This document shows, piece after piece, positions 25,649 through 33,521 of a stretch of DNA of 64,000 nt. This DNA comes from an uncultured Rivibacter sp. (lineage in GTDB: Bacteria; Pseudomonadota; Gammaproteobacteria; Burkholderiales; Burkholderiaceae), in NCBI GenBank assembly GCA_946481025.1, contig CAMLNA010000004.1:23889-87888 (forward strand), in the 5' to 3' direction. Position numbers and translations under genes: made by a program. Under the pieces are notes generated by a model. That model was not told where the DNA came from, did not search any database, and worked only from the letters and a program-made list of their open reading frames with translations. How positions within the stretch are numbered: position 1 is the stretch's first letter; every line of letters begins with the position of its first letter.

Positions 25649-26428
25649 ATGAAACCGCTGCAGCCGGTGCCACCGGGCGCGCGCCTGGCGCTCGGCGTGA
25701 GCTTCTTCGTCGTCTTCGTGGCCGTGTGGGCGGCCGCCACGCTGGGCGGTTTCGTCTCCCCGACCTTCCTGGCCGATCCGCTGACCATGCTGCGCTCCGG
25801 CTGGACGCTGCTGGCCGAGATGGGCTTCGCCCGGGACATCGGCATGACGGTGTGGCGCGTGGTGGGCGGCTTCCTCATCGCGGCCGCGCTGGCACTGCCG
25901 CTGGGAGTGGCGATGGGGGCCTACAAGCCGGTCGAGGCCTTCTTCGAGCCCTTCGTGTCGTTCGCGCGCTACCTGCCGGCCTCGGCCTTCATCCCGCTGC
26001 TCATCCTGTGGGCCGGCATCGGCGAGGCGCAGAAGCTGGCGGTCATCTTCATCGGCAGCTTCTTCCAGCTGGTGCTGATGATCGCGGTGGCCGTGGGCAA
26101 CACCCGGCGCGACCTGGTGGAGGCGGCCTACACCCTGGGCAGCAGCGACGGCGGCATCGTGCGGCGCGTGCTCATTCCCGGCGCGGCACCCGAGATCGCC
26201 GAGATCCTGCGCATGGTGCTGGGCTGGGCCTGGACCTACGTGATCGTGGCCGAGCTGATCGGCGCCTCCAGCGGCATCGGCCACATGATCACCGACAGCC
26301 AGTCGCTGCTGGCCACCGACCAGATCATCTTCGGGATCATCGTGATCGGCCTCATCGGGCTGGCGAGCGACCTGGCCTTCAAGGCGGCCAATCGCCGGCT
26401 GTTCCCGTGGGCGCAACTGGGGCGCTGA
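25649..26428 (+). CDS. ABC transporter permease, NitT/TauT type
   Basis: A 259-residue inner-membrane permease with about six spans. The cytoplasmic EAA loop reads E-A-A-Y-T-L-G-S-S-D-G-G-I-V-R-R-V-L-I-P-G-A-A-P-E-I, the docking site for the ATPase in BPD-type importers. F-V-S-F-A-R-Y-L-P-A-S-A-F-I-P-L-L-I-L-W-A-G-I-G-E is typical of the SsuC/TauC group. It starts 13 bases after the binding-protein gene and ends 5 bases before the ATPase gene, so the three are one operon. Confidence 0.92.
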   Translation: MKPLQPVPPGARLALGVSFFVVFVAVWAAATLGGFVSPTFLADPLTMLRSGWTLLAEMGFARDIGMTVWRVVGGFLIAAALALPLGVAMGAYKPVEAFFEPFVSFARYLPASAFIPLLILWAGIGEAQKLAVIFIGSFFQLVLMIAVAVGNTRRDLVEAAYTLGSSDGGIVRRVLIPGAAPEIAEILRMVLGWAWTYVIVAELIGASSGIGHMITDSQSLLATDQIIFGIIVIGLIGLASDLAFKAANRRLFPWAQLGR

Positions 26429-26433
26429 GCACC

Positions 26434-27204
26434 ATGCCGGGCATCCTCTCGATCCGCGGCGTGTCGCGCCGCTTCGGCAGCACCCAGGCCCTGCAGGCCA
26501 CCGACCTCGACGTGGCCGAGAACGACTTCGTCACCATCCTCGGGCCTTCGGGCTGCGGCAAGTCGACGCTGCTGCGCATCGTGGCGGGGCTCGACGCCCC
26601 CACCGGCGGCGAGGTGCTCCTCGACGGCGCGCGCATCAGCGGCCCGGGCGCCGACCGCGGCATGGTGTTCCAGAGCTACACGCTGTTCCCGTGGCTCACC
26701 GTGCTCGAGAACGTGTGCTTCGGCCTGCGCGAGCGCGGCCTGCCGCGCGAGCAGCAGCTCGACATCGCGCAGGCGTTCATCGGCAAGGTGGGGCTCAAGG
26801 GGTTCGAGCGGCACTATCCCAGGCAGCTTTCGGGCGGCATGCAGCAGCGCACCGCGCTGGCCCGCGCGCTGGCCAACGCGCCGCGCATGCTGCTGATGGA
26901 CGAGCCCTTCGGCGCGCTCGACCACCAGACGCGCGAGCTGATGCAGGAGCTGCTGCTGTCCATCTGGGAAGCCGAACGCACCACGGTGCTGTTCGTCACG
27001 CACGACATCGACGAGGCGGTCTTCATGGGCAGCCGCGTGGTGGTGATGAGTGCACGGCCCGGGCGCATCAAGAGCGACGTGGCCGTGCCCTTCGCGCACC
27101 CGAGGCACTACTCGGTGAAGACCACGCCGGCATTCGCCGGGCTGAAGGCCGAGCTCACCGAGCAGGTGCGGGCGGAAGTGAGGGCCGCGGCGCTGACGGC
27201 GTGA
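26434..27204 (+). CDS. ABC transporter ATP-binding protein, NitT/TauT type
   Basis: A 256-residue ATPase. Walker A is G-P-S-G-C-G-K-S-T-L-L, the Q-loop is V-F-Q-S-Y-T-L-F-P-W, the signature motif is L-S-G-G-M-Q-Q-R-T-A-L-A-R-A and Walker B is M-L-L-M-D-E-P-F-G-A-L-D, followed by the switch His in V-T-H-D-I-D-E-A-V. This is the SsuB/TauB subgroup that powers the permease encoded just upstream. It ends the operon; a chemoreceptor gene converges 8 bases later. Confidence 0.93.
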   Translation: MPGILSIRGVSRRFGSTQALQATDLDVAENDFVTILGPSGCGKSTLLRIVAGLDAPTGGEVLLDGARISGPGADRGMVFQSYTLFPWLTVLENVCFGLRERGLPREQQLDIAQAFIGKVGLKGFERHYPRQLSGGMQQRTALARALANAPRMLLMDEPFGALDHQTRELMQELLLSIWEAERTTVLFVTHDIDEAVFMGSRVVVMSARPGRIKSDVAVPFAHPRHYSVKTTPAFAGLKAELTEQVRAEVRAAALTA

Positions 27205-27212
27205 GGCCGGTG

Positions 27213-28802
27213 CTACGCCGGCACCGCCTGAGCGCCGCCGAGCTTGAACACCGCAACCGCGTCCACCAGCCGCTGGGCCTGCTGCTGCAGGCTCTCGGCC
27301 GCCGCGGCCGACTGCTCCACCAGCGCCGCGTTCTGCTGCGTCACCTCGTCGAGCTGCGTCACCGCGTCGCTGACCTGGCTGATGCCGGCGGTCTGCTCGT
27401 GCGTGGCGGAGCTGATGCTGGCGATCAGGTCGCTCACGCGCTGCACCTGCGTCACGATGTCGCTCATCGTGCGGCCGGCGTCGTCCACCTGCTTGCTGCC
27501 CACCTCGACCTTCTCGACGCTGTCGTTGATGAGCGTCTTGATCTCCTTGGCGGCCTGGGCGCTGCGCTGCGCGAGGTTGCGCACCTCGCCCGCGACCACC
27601 GCGAAGCCGCGTCCCTGCTCGCCGGCACGCGCGGCCTCGACCGCGGCGTTGAGGGCGAGGATGTTGGTCTGGAAGGCGATGCCGTCGATCACGCCGATGA
27701 TGTCGGAGATCTTGCGGCTCGAGGCGCTGATCTGCTCCATCGTCGCCACCACCTGGCCCACCGTCGCGCCGCCGTGCGAGGCCACGTTGCTGGCGGCCTT
27801 GGCGAGCTGCTCGGCCTGCATGGCCGTGTCGGCATTGATCTTCACCGTCGACGTGAGCTGCTCCATGGACGCGGCGGTCTGCTGCAGGCTGCTCGCCTGC
27901 GTCTCGGTGCGGCGCGACAGGTCCGCGTTGCCGGAGGCGATCTGGGTGGAGCCGGTGGCGATGTTGTCGCTGCTGGAGCGCACGCTGGACACCACCGACA
28001 CCAGGCTCTGGTTCATGAGCTTCAGCGTGCTCAGCAGCTCGCCGAGTTCGTTGCTGCTCTTCACCTCGATGCGCGAGCCGAGGTCACCGTCGGCCACGCG
28101 GCGTGCGATGCCGACGGCCTGGGCCAGCGGCACCGTGATGCCGCGGATCAGCACCAGCATGGTCCCCACCGCCAGCAGCAGCGCCAGCGCCAGCGCCGCA
28201 CCCATCAGCCAGTTCAGGTTGCCGATGCGCCGCTCCACCGCCAGCGCGTCCGCCTTCGCGCGCTCCGCGAGGAATTCCGACAGCGTCTGCGACGCGGCGC
28301 CGCCGATGCGGTAGGTCGGGTTGATGGTGCCGATCAGCACGGTTTCGGCCGCGTCCCACTGGCCGGCCTTCACCGCGGCGGCGGCGTCCTTCACGGCCTT
28401 CACCCCCAGGCCGCCGCTCTTTTCGTACCAGGCGTCGGCAAGGCGCCGCTCCTCGGGCGACTCGATGCCCGCGTGGTACTCGTCCCACAGCTGGAGGATG
28501 CTGGCCGACGCCTTGTCGATGGCGGTGAAGTGCAAGTCCAGCGCGTGGTCGTGCAGCTTTGCCCAGTCGAAGCCGGGGTTGTGCTGCAGCGCCTGCAGCA
28601 CCTGGCTGCGGTTGGTCTCCATCAGCAGCTTGATCTGCGTGAACACCGTCTCGGACTTCGCGTCGCGCAGCGAGATGTCACGGTAGGCATGACGCGTCAG
28701 CGCCGTGCCGTACAGGCCGAAGGCGCCGATGCCGGCCACGAGCAGCATCAGCAGGCTGAGCACGGAAATGATCAGCGTCCTGATCTTGATGTTGGCAAGC
28801 AT
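27213..28802 (-). CDS. Methyl-accepting chemotaxis protein
   Basis: A 529-residue transmembrane chemoreceptor. A membrane span at about residues 9-31, a periplasmic four-helix-bundle region to about 190 and a second span at about 193-213 are followed by a HAMP domain and the long helical signalling hairpin. The tip sequence [20 protein letters not shown] binds CheW/CheA. Adaptation-type repeats rich in Q/E and Ala flank it. No N-W-E-T-F pentapeptide is at the C-terminus, so CheR/CheB would act without tethering. The periplasmic sensor does not show its ligand. An unrecognised gene lies 45 bases upstream on the same strand. Confidence 0.94.
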   Translation of the reverse strand: MLANIKIRTLIISVLSLLMLLVAGIGAFGLYGTALTRHAYRDISLRDAKSETVFTQIKLLMETNRSQVLQALQHNPGFDWAKLHDHALDLHFTAIDKASASILQLWDEYHAGIESPEERRLADAWYEKSGGLGVKAVKDAAAAVKAGQWDAAETVLIGTINPTYRIGGAASQTLSEFLAERAKADALAVERRIGNLNWLMGAALALALLLAVGTMLVLIRGITVPLAQAVGIARRVADGDLGSRIEVKSSNELGELLSTLKLMNQSLVSVVSSVRSSSDNIATGSTQIASGNADLSRRTETQASSLQQTAASMEQLTSTVKINADTAMQAEQLAKAASNVASHGGATVGQVVATMEQISASSRKISDIIGVIDGIAFQTNILALNAAVEAARAGEQGRGFAVVAGEVRNLAQRSAQAAKEIKTLINDSVEKVEVGSKQVDDAGRTMSDIVTQVQRVSDLIASISSATHEQTAGISQVSDAVTQLDEVTQQNAALVEQSAAAAESLQQQAQRLVDAVAVFKLGGAQAVPA

Positions 28803-28847
28803 GGGTTGAACTCCCTGTTGTTGATTCGATGTCGCGCCGGCAAGGCC

Positions 28848-29702
28848 TCAGCGCTTGTTGCAGCGGCGGAAGAACTCGGCGATGCCGGCGTCGAGGTCGT
28901 CCGGCTGGTCGAACTCGAGATAGGTCACGTCGCACAGGTCGCCGAGGTCCTTGAGCAGCGTGGTCTTGATCGGTGCGTGTTTCCACACGAGGAACAGCAC
29001 GGGCGTGCACGCGCCGCGGAACACGTGGTACGACAGCTCGAAAGCGCTGCTCTCGCTCATGCCGACACGGATGTTCACGAAGGCGCCGGCCTGCGCCAGT
29101 CGTGCCAGCCTCCACGCGCGGAAGTTCTGCGGCGTGAACGCCTGCCCGGACTCCGCCTCGAACGAGGCGCGGAAGGTGTCCGCGCTCTCGGCCCGGTGGC
29201 CGGTGAGGTAGTCGAAGTCGTGCGGCGCGCCGTTGCACCGCTCGATGCGTTCGAGCACGCCGGCGATCAGCTCCTGCTGCGCGGCGCCCGATTCGGTGAG
29301 CGGCTGCCGGATGAACAGCTTCAGCGCGGTGGTGTCGGCGGCCGGCTCGGCGAAGGCGTTGCCCGCCCGCGCGCCGGCCGCGAAGGCGTGCCACAGGCGG
29401 TCTTGCGGCAAGGCGGCACGGTTCTTCAGCAGCACGCGCGCCTTGTCCACCGCGGCCTGCGCCAGCGAGCCGCGCGGGCGCAGCATCAGCGCGTCCTGCG
29501 CTTCGGCCACGCCGGCCAGGAAAGCCGACGACAGCATCTGGCGCTGGGCCGAGCTGTCGCCGGGCTTGCCGCTCGGCGGCGGGTACAGCCCAGCCATCAG
29601 CGTGGCCACGTCGTGCTGCGCCCACGGGCGCTGCCGCAAGGGTGTGCCCAGGCGCGCCAGCAGGGCGCTGTCCGCCAGGGCGAAGTGGTCGATGCTCCCC
29701 AT
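28848..29702 (-). CDS. Unrecognised protein with possible TIR/deoxyribosyltransferase-like C-terminal region
   Basis: A 284-residue soluble protein that I cannot place in a family. The start is set by GGAGA 5 bases before the ATG on the minus strand. Residues 1-150 look helical and rich in Ala and Leu. In the C-terminal part, D-Y-L-T-G-H-R at 164-170, S-E-S-S-A-F-E-L-S-Y at 216-225 and A-C-T-P-V-L-F-L-V at 231-239 recall the order of motifs in nucleoside 2-deoxyribosyltransferase/TIR-like Rossmann folds, where an S-x-x-x-E-x-G-Y stretch carries the catalytic Glu and precedes K-P-V-I-x-L. That is a weak visual match. The gene is upstream of, and in line with, the chemoreceptor gene, so the two may be co-transcribed. 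Confidence 0.55.
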   Translation of the reverse strand: MGSIDHFALADSALLARLGTPLRQRPWAQHDVATLMAGLYPPPSGKPGDSSAQRQMLSSAFLAGVAEAQDALMLRPRGSLAQAAVDKARVLLKNRAALPQDRLWHAFAAGARAGNAFAEPAADTTALKLFIRQPLTESGAAQQELIAGVLERIERCNGAPHDFDYLTGHRAESADTFRASFEAESGQAFTPQNFRAWRLARLAQAGAFVNIRVGMSESSAFELSYHVFRGACTPVLFLVWKHAPIKTTLLKDLGDLCDVTYLEFDQPDDLDAGIAEFFRRCNKR

Positions 29703-30100
29703 GATTTCTCCGATCCGTTGTCTGTATGCCAAAGCCGCGGCACGCGCACGGGGCGTGGGGGGAGGCAAGACCGGAAAAACGCGCGAGCGGCGCGGGCTGC
29801 CGGCTTCGATGCGCGCATCGAAGCAGCCGGGGAAAGGACATCCAACCCTGGTTTCTTGGCAACCCCGCTGTCGTGGCCTGCGTGCAAGCGTTAGACCGGA
29901 AGCTTTGCGACCCCGACTTTCGTGCGGGTGTGCCTTTGTCGTGAACCCGAGCGCCATGAAGCGCTCCTGGGCCAGTCTATCGGCGGTGGGCGCGCGGGCC
30001 TTGAGGAAACGCGGGGGGGTGAGCGTGACGCAGTGAACGTTTTCGGTCCCCCCGGCGGGGGAGCATCCCCGCATGGGTGCGCTGCGCTAGTATTCCGCGG
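29703..30100. other. 398-bp gene-free stretch upstream of folE, containing a 22-bp perfect palindrome
   Basis: No credible coding frame is seen on either strand. At 29803-29824 an 11-bp arm GCTTCGATGCG is followed directly by CGCATCGAAGC, a perfect 22-bp palindrome. Near 30045-30063 a run of C, CGGC and a run of G gives a small hairpin. TAGTAT at 30088-30093 could be a -10 for folE and would put the transcript start almost on the folE ATG. The region also holds the divergent promoter for the 28.8-29.7 kb gene. Confidence 0.5.
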
Positions 30101-30838
30101 ATGAAAGTCACCCCCTTGCCCACGCCCTCGAGCGCGCCCCCCGCGGCCGACGAAGGCGTGCCGGTTTCGCAAAAGATCCGCGAGCGGTTGAAGAGCGCGC
30201 AGCGGCGCTTCCACGCCAACGACAACATCGCCGACTTCATCGAGCCCGGCGAGCTCGAGGCCCTGCTCGACGAAGTGCAGAGCCGGATGGTCACCGTGCT
30301 CGACAGCCTCGTGATCGACACCGAAAGCGACCACAACACGCAGGACACCGCCCGGCGGGTCGCCAAGATGTACCTCAACGAGGTGTTCAAGGGCCGCTAC
30401 GTCCGGCAGCCCGCGGTCACTGAGTTCCCCAACGTCGAGCACCTCAACGAACTGATGATCGTGGGGCCGGTGACGGTGCGCAGCGCCTGCTCGCACCACC
30501 TGTGCCCGATCATCGGCAAGCTGTGGATCGGCGTCATGCCGAACGAGCACTCCAACCTCATCGGCCTGTCGAAGTACGCGCGGCTCGCCGAATGGATCAT
30601 GAGCCGCCCGCAGATCCAGGAAGAGGCGGTCACGCAGGTGGCCGACCTGCTGCAGGACAAGATGCAGCCCGACGGCCTGGCCATCGTGATGGAGGCCGAC
30701 CACTTCTGCATGCAATGGCGCGGCGTGCGCGACATGGACTCGAAGATGGTCAACAGCGTGATGCGTGGCTCGTTCCTCAAGGACGCGAACCTGCGCCGTG
30801 AGTTCCTCGCGCTGGTCAACAACCGGAAAGGCGGCTGA
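30101..30838 (+). CDS. folE: GTP cyclohydrolase I
   Basis: A 245-residue FolE, which opens GTP to form 7,8-dihydroneopterin triphosphate, the entry to folate and tetrahydropterin synthesis. Conserved blocks include D-T-A-R-R-V-A-K-M-Y, V-R-S-A-C-S-H-H-L-C-P-I-I-G with zinc ligands Cys and His, I-G-L-S-K-Y-A-R-L-A-E-W and the C-terminal zinc-binding E-A-D-H-F-C-M. The last Cys of the zinc site is present, so it is the zinc-dependent type IA. NudB at 6.8 kb would take the next step. A BLUF gene begins 2 bases after the stop. Confidence 0.95.
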   Translation: MKVTPLPTPSSAPPAADEGVPVSQKIRERLKSAQRRFHANDNIADFIEPGELEALLDEVQSRMVTVLDSLVIDTESDHNTQDTARRVAKMYLNEVFKGRYVRQPAVTEFPNVEHLNELMIVGPVTVRSACSHHLCPIIGKLWIGVMPNEHSNLIGLSKYARLAEWIMSRPQIQEEAVTQVADLLQDKMQPDGLAIVMEADHFCMQWRGVRDMDSKMVNSVMRGSFLKDANLRREFLALVNNRKGG

Positions 30839-30840
30839 TC

Positions 30841-31269
30841 ATGCTGGTACGCCTGCTCTACGCCAGCCGCGCGGCCCAGCCGGTCACGCCCGAGAGCATC
30901 GAATCGATCCTGGCGCAGTGCCGCGCGCACAACCCGGCGCTCGGCCTCACCGGCATCCTGTGCTGGAGCGGCGAAAGCTTCATGCAGGTGCTCGAAGGCG
31001 GCCGCGACGCGGTGAACGCCAAGTACGGCGAGATCGTGCGCGACGCCCGCCACAAGGACGTGACGCTGCTGTGGTACGGCGAGATCCCCGAGCGGCGCTT
31101 TGCCGGCTGGACCATGGGGCAGGTCAACCTCGGCAAGATCAACCAGACCACGCTGCTCAAGTACAGCGAGCGGCCGGTGCTGGACCCGTTCACCGTGTCG
31201 GGCTGTGCGTCGCTGGCCTTGCTCGAAGAGCTGATCGCCACCGCGTCGATCATCGGCCGGGCGGCCTGA
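30841..31269 (+). CDS. BLUF-domain blue-light sensor
   Basis: A 142-residue stand-alone BLUF protein that would bind FAD and sense blue light. All key positions of the family are seen: Tyr7 in L-L-Y-A-S, Asn31 in N-P-A-L-G-L-T-G-I-L, Gln49 in F-M-Q-V-L-E-G, and Trp90 and Met92 in F-A-G-W-T-M-G, which match the Tyr/Asn/Gln/Trp/Met set of AppA. About 45 residues after the BLUF core form the usual capping helices, so there is no separate output domain and signalling must be by protein contact. It follows folE after 2 bases and is surely in the same transcript. Confidence 0.93.
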   Translation: MLVRLLYASRAAQPVTPESIESILAQCRAHNPALGLTGILCWSGESFMQVLEGGRDAVNAKYGEIVRDARHKDVTLLWYGEIPERRFAGWTMGQVNLGKINQTTLLKYSERPVLDPFTVSGCASLALLEELIATASIIGRAA

Positions 31270-31299
31270 CCCGCGCTCCGGCCCGCGGGGCGGGTGTCG

Positions 31300-32409
31300 T
31301 CAGCGGCCGAACAGGCCCTTGATCACCCCGCCCACCCCCTCGACCACGCCGCCCAGGCTCACGCCGAGCTTGTCGGCCAGCGCAGCGGCCAGCCGCGTGG
31401 CGAGGCTTTCGTTGAGCGAGAACGCCGGGTCGTCGAGCCGGCCCTCGAGCGTGAACGCCACCTCGATGCGATCGTTCTGGCTCAGGAAGGCGAGCACGGC
31501 CTGACGCGGCACGCCCGCGAAGCTGCCGAGCAGCCCGCCGGAGTCGGCCAGCTCCAGCCCGTTGATCGTGAGCTCGCCCGGTGCGCGCAGCTGCCCGCTC
31601 GCGACGGTGGAACGCAGCTGGAGGTCGAGCGAGCCGCGGCGCACGCCGGCTTCCGACACCTTCACCAGGTAGGGCTGCAGCGCCACCAGGTCCACGCCGG
31701 CCAGCCGCACGTCGAGTTCGCTGTCGCGCGTGGCGAACACGATGCCCCCGCGCAGGGACAGCCGGCCGTCGCGCTGCACGCCCTTCACCACCGCGTCGAC
31801 CTCGATGTCGGTGCGGCTGTCCAGCGCCGGCAGGTCCAGCGGGCCGATCCGCGCCTCCAGCTCCTGCAGGCGCAGCTTGAGCGGCGGCTGGCGCACCGAT
31901 GCGTCGTACAGCTCGACGGCCGTGCCCTTGAGCACGACGTCGCCGATGTGCACCTCGGGGCCGGCGTCCTTCGGCGCGGGCGGCTCGCGCGTCGAGGCCG
32001 GGCGGACGGCGGCCTTCGGCTGGCGTTCCAGCAGGGCCGGCAGCACGTGCAGCTTGCCGTCGCGGCTGCGGTACAGGCTCACGTAGCCGCCGTCGACCTC
32101 GACACGCGCAATGTGCCAGCCGCTCGAGAACAGGCTGCGCAGCGAGGGCACCACCCGCACGCGGTCGGCCACCAGTTCGTCAGCCGCCGGCCAGCGCGTG
32201 CCGCCGGCCGAGCGGATGCGCAGCCCGTGCGCGACCACGCCGTTCCAGCCGATGCCGAGTTCACCCACGGTGGCGCGCGGGCCCAGCGCTTCGAGGAGCG
32301 CCGCATGCAGCTGTTGCGAGGCGATCCTCAGCCCGCCCAGCACGGCCGCGGCCAGCACGAGTGTCGCGGCCGCGAGCCACCACCAGCGGCTTGTCGTCTT
32401 GATGTCCAT
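31300..32409 (-). CDS. AsmA/DUF748-like membrane-anchored protein
   Basis: A 369-residue protein with one N-terminal membrane anchor (residues 9-27, W-W-W-L-A-A-A-T-L-V-L-A-A-A-V-L-G-G-L) and a large periplasmic part. The repeated pattern of amphipathic strands, V-E-V-D-G-G-Y-V-S-L-Y, V-H-I-G-D-V-V-L-K-G-T-A-V-E-L-Y-D and L-T-I-N-G-L-E-L-A-D, is that of AsmA/TamB/DUF748 proteins, which form lipid-carrying bridges between the membranes. At 369 residues it is short for that group. The C-terminus (G-V-V-E-G-V-G-G-V-I-K-G-L-F-G-R) is an amphipathic helix common in DUF748 proteins. It is divergent from the next gene, with only 31 bases between the starts. Confidence 0.7.
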   Translation of the reverse strand: MDIKTTSRWWWLAAATLVLAAAVLGGLRIASQQLHAALLEALGPRATVGELGIGWNGVVAHGLRIRSAGGTRWPAADELVADRVRVVPSLRSLFSSGWHIARVEVDGGYVSLYRSRDGKLHVLPALLERQPKAAVRPASTREPPAPKDAGPEVHIGDVVLKGTAVELYDASVRQPPLKLRLQELEARIGPLDLPALDSRTDIEVDAVVKGVQRDGRLSLRGGIVFATRDSELDVRLAGVDLVALQPYLVKVSEAGVRRGSLDLQLRSTVASGQLRAPGELTINGLELADSGGLLGSFAGVPRQAVLAFLSQNDRIEVAFTLEGRLDDPAFSLNESLATRLAAALADKLGVSLGGVVEGVGGVIKGLFGR

Positions 32410-32440
32410 GGCCGCGATTTTCGCCAGTAGAGTGGGCCGC

Positions 32441-33280
32441 ATGTCCGCACAAGGCCTTGATCCGCCCGTGGCGCCGGTCGTCGTGGCCGGCATCGACTTC
32501 ACCAGCGCCCCCACGCGGCGCAAGCCCATCACCGTGGCCCATGGGCGGTCGAGCGGCGGTGTGGTGCGGCTCGACCGCATCGACACGCATGCCGACTTCG
32601 CCGGCTTCTCGCGCTGGCTGGCCGGGCCCGGCCCCTGGGTGGCCGCTTTCGACTTCCCGTTCGGCCTGCCGCGCGAGCTGGTGCTGGCTCTCGGCTGGCC
32701 GACCGAATGGCCGGCGTTGATGCAGCACTACGCCGCGCTGCCCCGCGCGCAGATCCGCGAGACCTTTGCCGCCTTCTGTGCGGCGCGGCCGTCGGGCGGC
32801 AAGTTCGCGCATCGCGCCACCGACGGGCCGGCCGGCTCGTCGCCGTCGATGAAATGGGTGAATCCGCCGGTGGCCTACATGCTGCATGCGGGCGTGCCGC
32901 TGCTCATCGGGGCCGGCGTGCACCTGCCCGGCCTGCTCGCGGGCGACTCGCAACGGGTGGCACTGGAGGGCTACCCGGGCATGGTGGCGCGCGAACTGCT
33001 CGGGTCGCGTTCATACAAGAGCGATGACCGCGCCCGGCAGACGCCCGAGCGCCTGATCGCCCGCAAGGACCTCGTCGAAGCGCTGGAGCGCGGCGCCAGC
33101 CGTTGGGGCCTGCGCCTGAAGCTCAGCCATGCGCAGCGCGACGACCTGGTGGCCGATGCCTCCGGCGACCGGCTCGATGCGGTGCTGTGCCTGGTGCTGG
33201 CGGCCTGGGGTGCCGCGCGGCCCGGTTTCGGCCTGCCGGCCGACCTGGACCCGCTGGAGGGCTGGACCGTTGGTGCTTAG
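32441..33280 (+). CDS. DUF429 family protein
   Basis: A 279-residue soluble protein. V-V-V-A-G-I-D-F-T-S-A-P near the start, A-A-F-D-F-P-F-G-L-P-R in the middle, E-G-Y-P-G-M-V-A-R and the late H-A-Q-R-D-D-L-V-A-D-A-S-G-D-R-L-D-A-V-L-C match the DUF429 family, whose acidic residues suggest an RNase H-like nuclease fold. No experimental role is known to me. It is divergent from the AsmA-like gene and followed by a 240-base gap before the pseudokinase gene. Confidence 0.8.
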   Translation: MSAQGLDPPVAPVVVAGIDFTSAPTRRKPITVAHGRSSGGVVRLDRIDTHADFAGFSRWLAGPGPWVAAFDFPFGLPRELVLALGWPTEWPALMQHYAALPRAQIRETFAAFCAARPSGGKFAHRATDGPAGSSPSMKWVNPPVAYMLHAGVPLLIGAGVHLPGLLAGDSQRVALEGYPGMVARELLGSRSYKSDDRARQTPERLIARKDLVEALERGASRWGLRLKLSHAQRDDLVADASGDRLDAVLCLVLAAWGAARPGFGLPADLDPLEGWTVGA

Positions 33281-33361
33281 GCCCAAATCATCTCCGGTGC
33301 AAGCAGGCGTAACGCAGGCTTCCCGTTTGCTCCGGCTGGCCCTTGAATAAGGTCCTGCAAA

Positions 33362-33386
33362 CAGAAGCAGAGAGGCAGAAGCAGAG
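33362..33386. repeat. Short tandem direct repeat in the gap before the pseudokinase gene
   Basis: CAGAAGCAGAG occurs twice, at 33362-33372 and 33376-33386, a 14-base period in a purine-rich tract. The 241-base gap 33281-33521 shows no gene; apart from this repeat and the upstream region of the kinase-like gene, I see nothing clear in it. Confidence 0.5.
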
Positions 33387-33521
33387 GGGCGGGTTTCGTC
33401 TCGCCTGCGCGTGAACCATCGGTAGCGTTGGCGCAACGCAGCGCAAGACGACTCGCGCCGAGGCGTGTACCGTGTTGCAGCGCGACCGGCGCACGGCCTT
33501 GCCACGCACTCCGGACCATCC

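Noticed and set aside
26691..29894. Plus-strand open frame of more than 1,000 codons across the ABC ATPase and antisense to the chemoreceptor
   Set aside because: It spans two well-supported genes on different strands and has Arg/Gln/His/Ala-rich composition typical of shadow frames.
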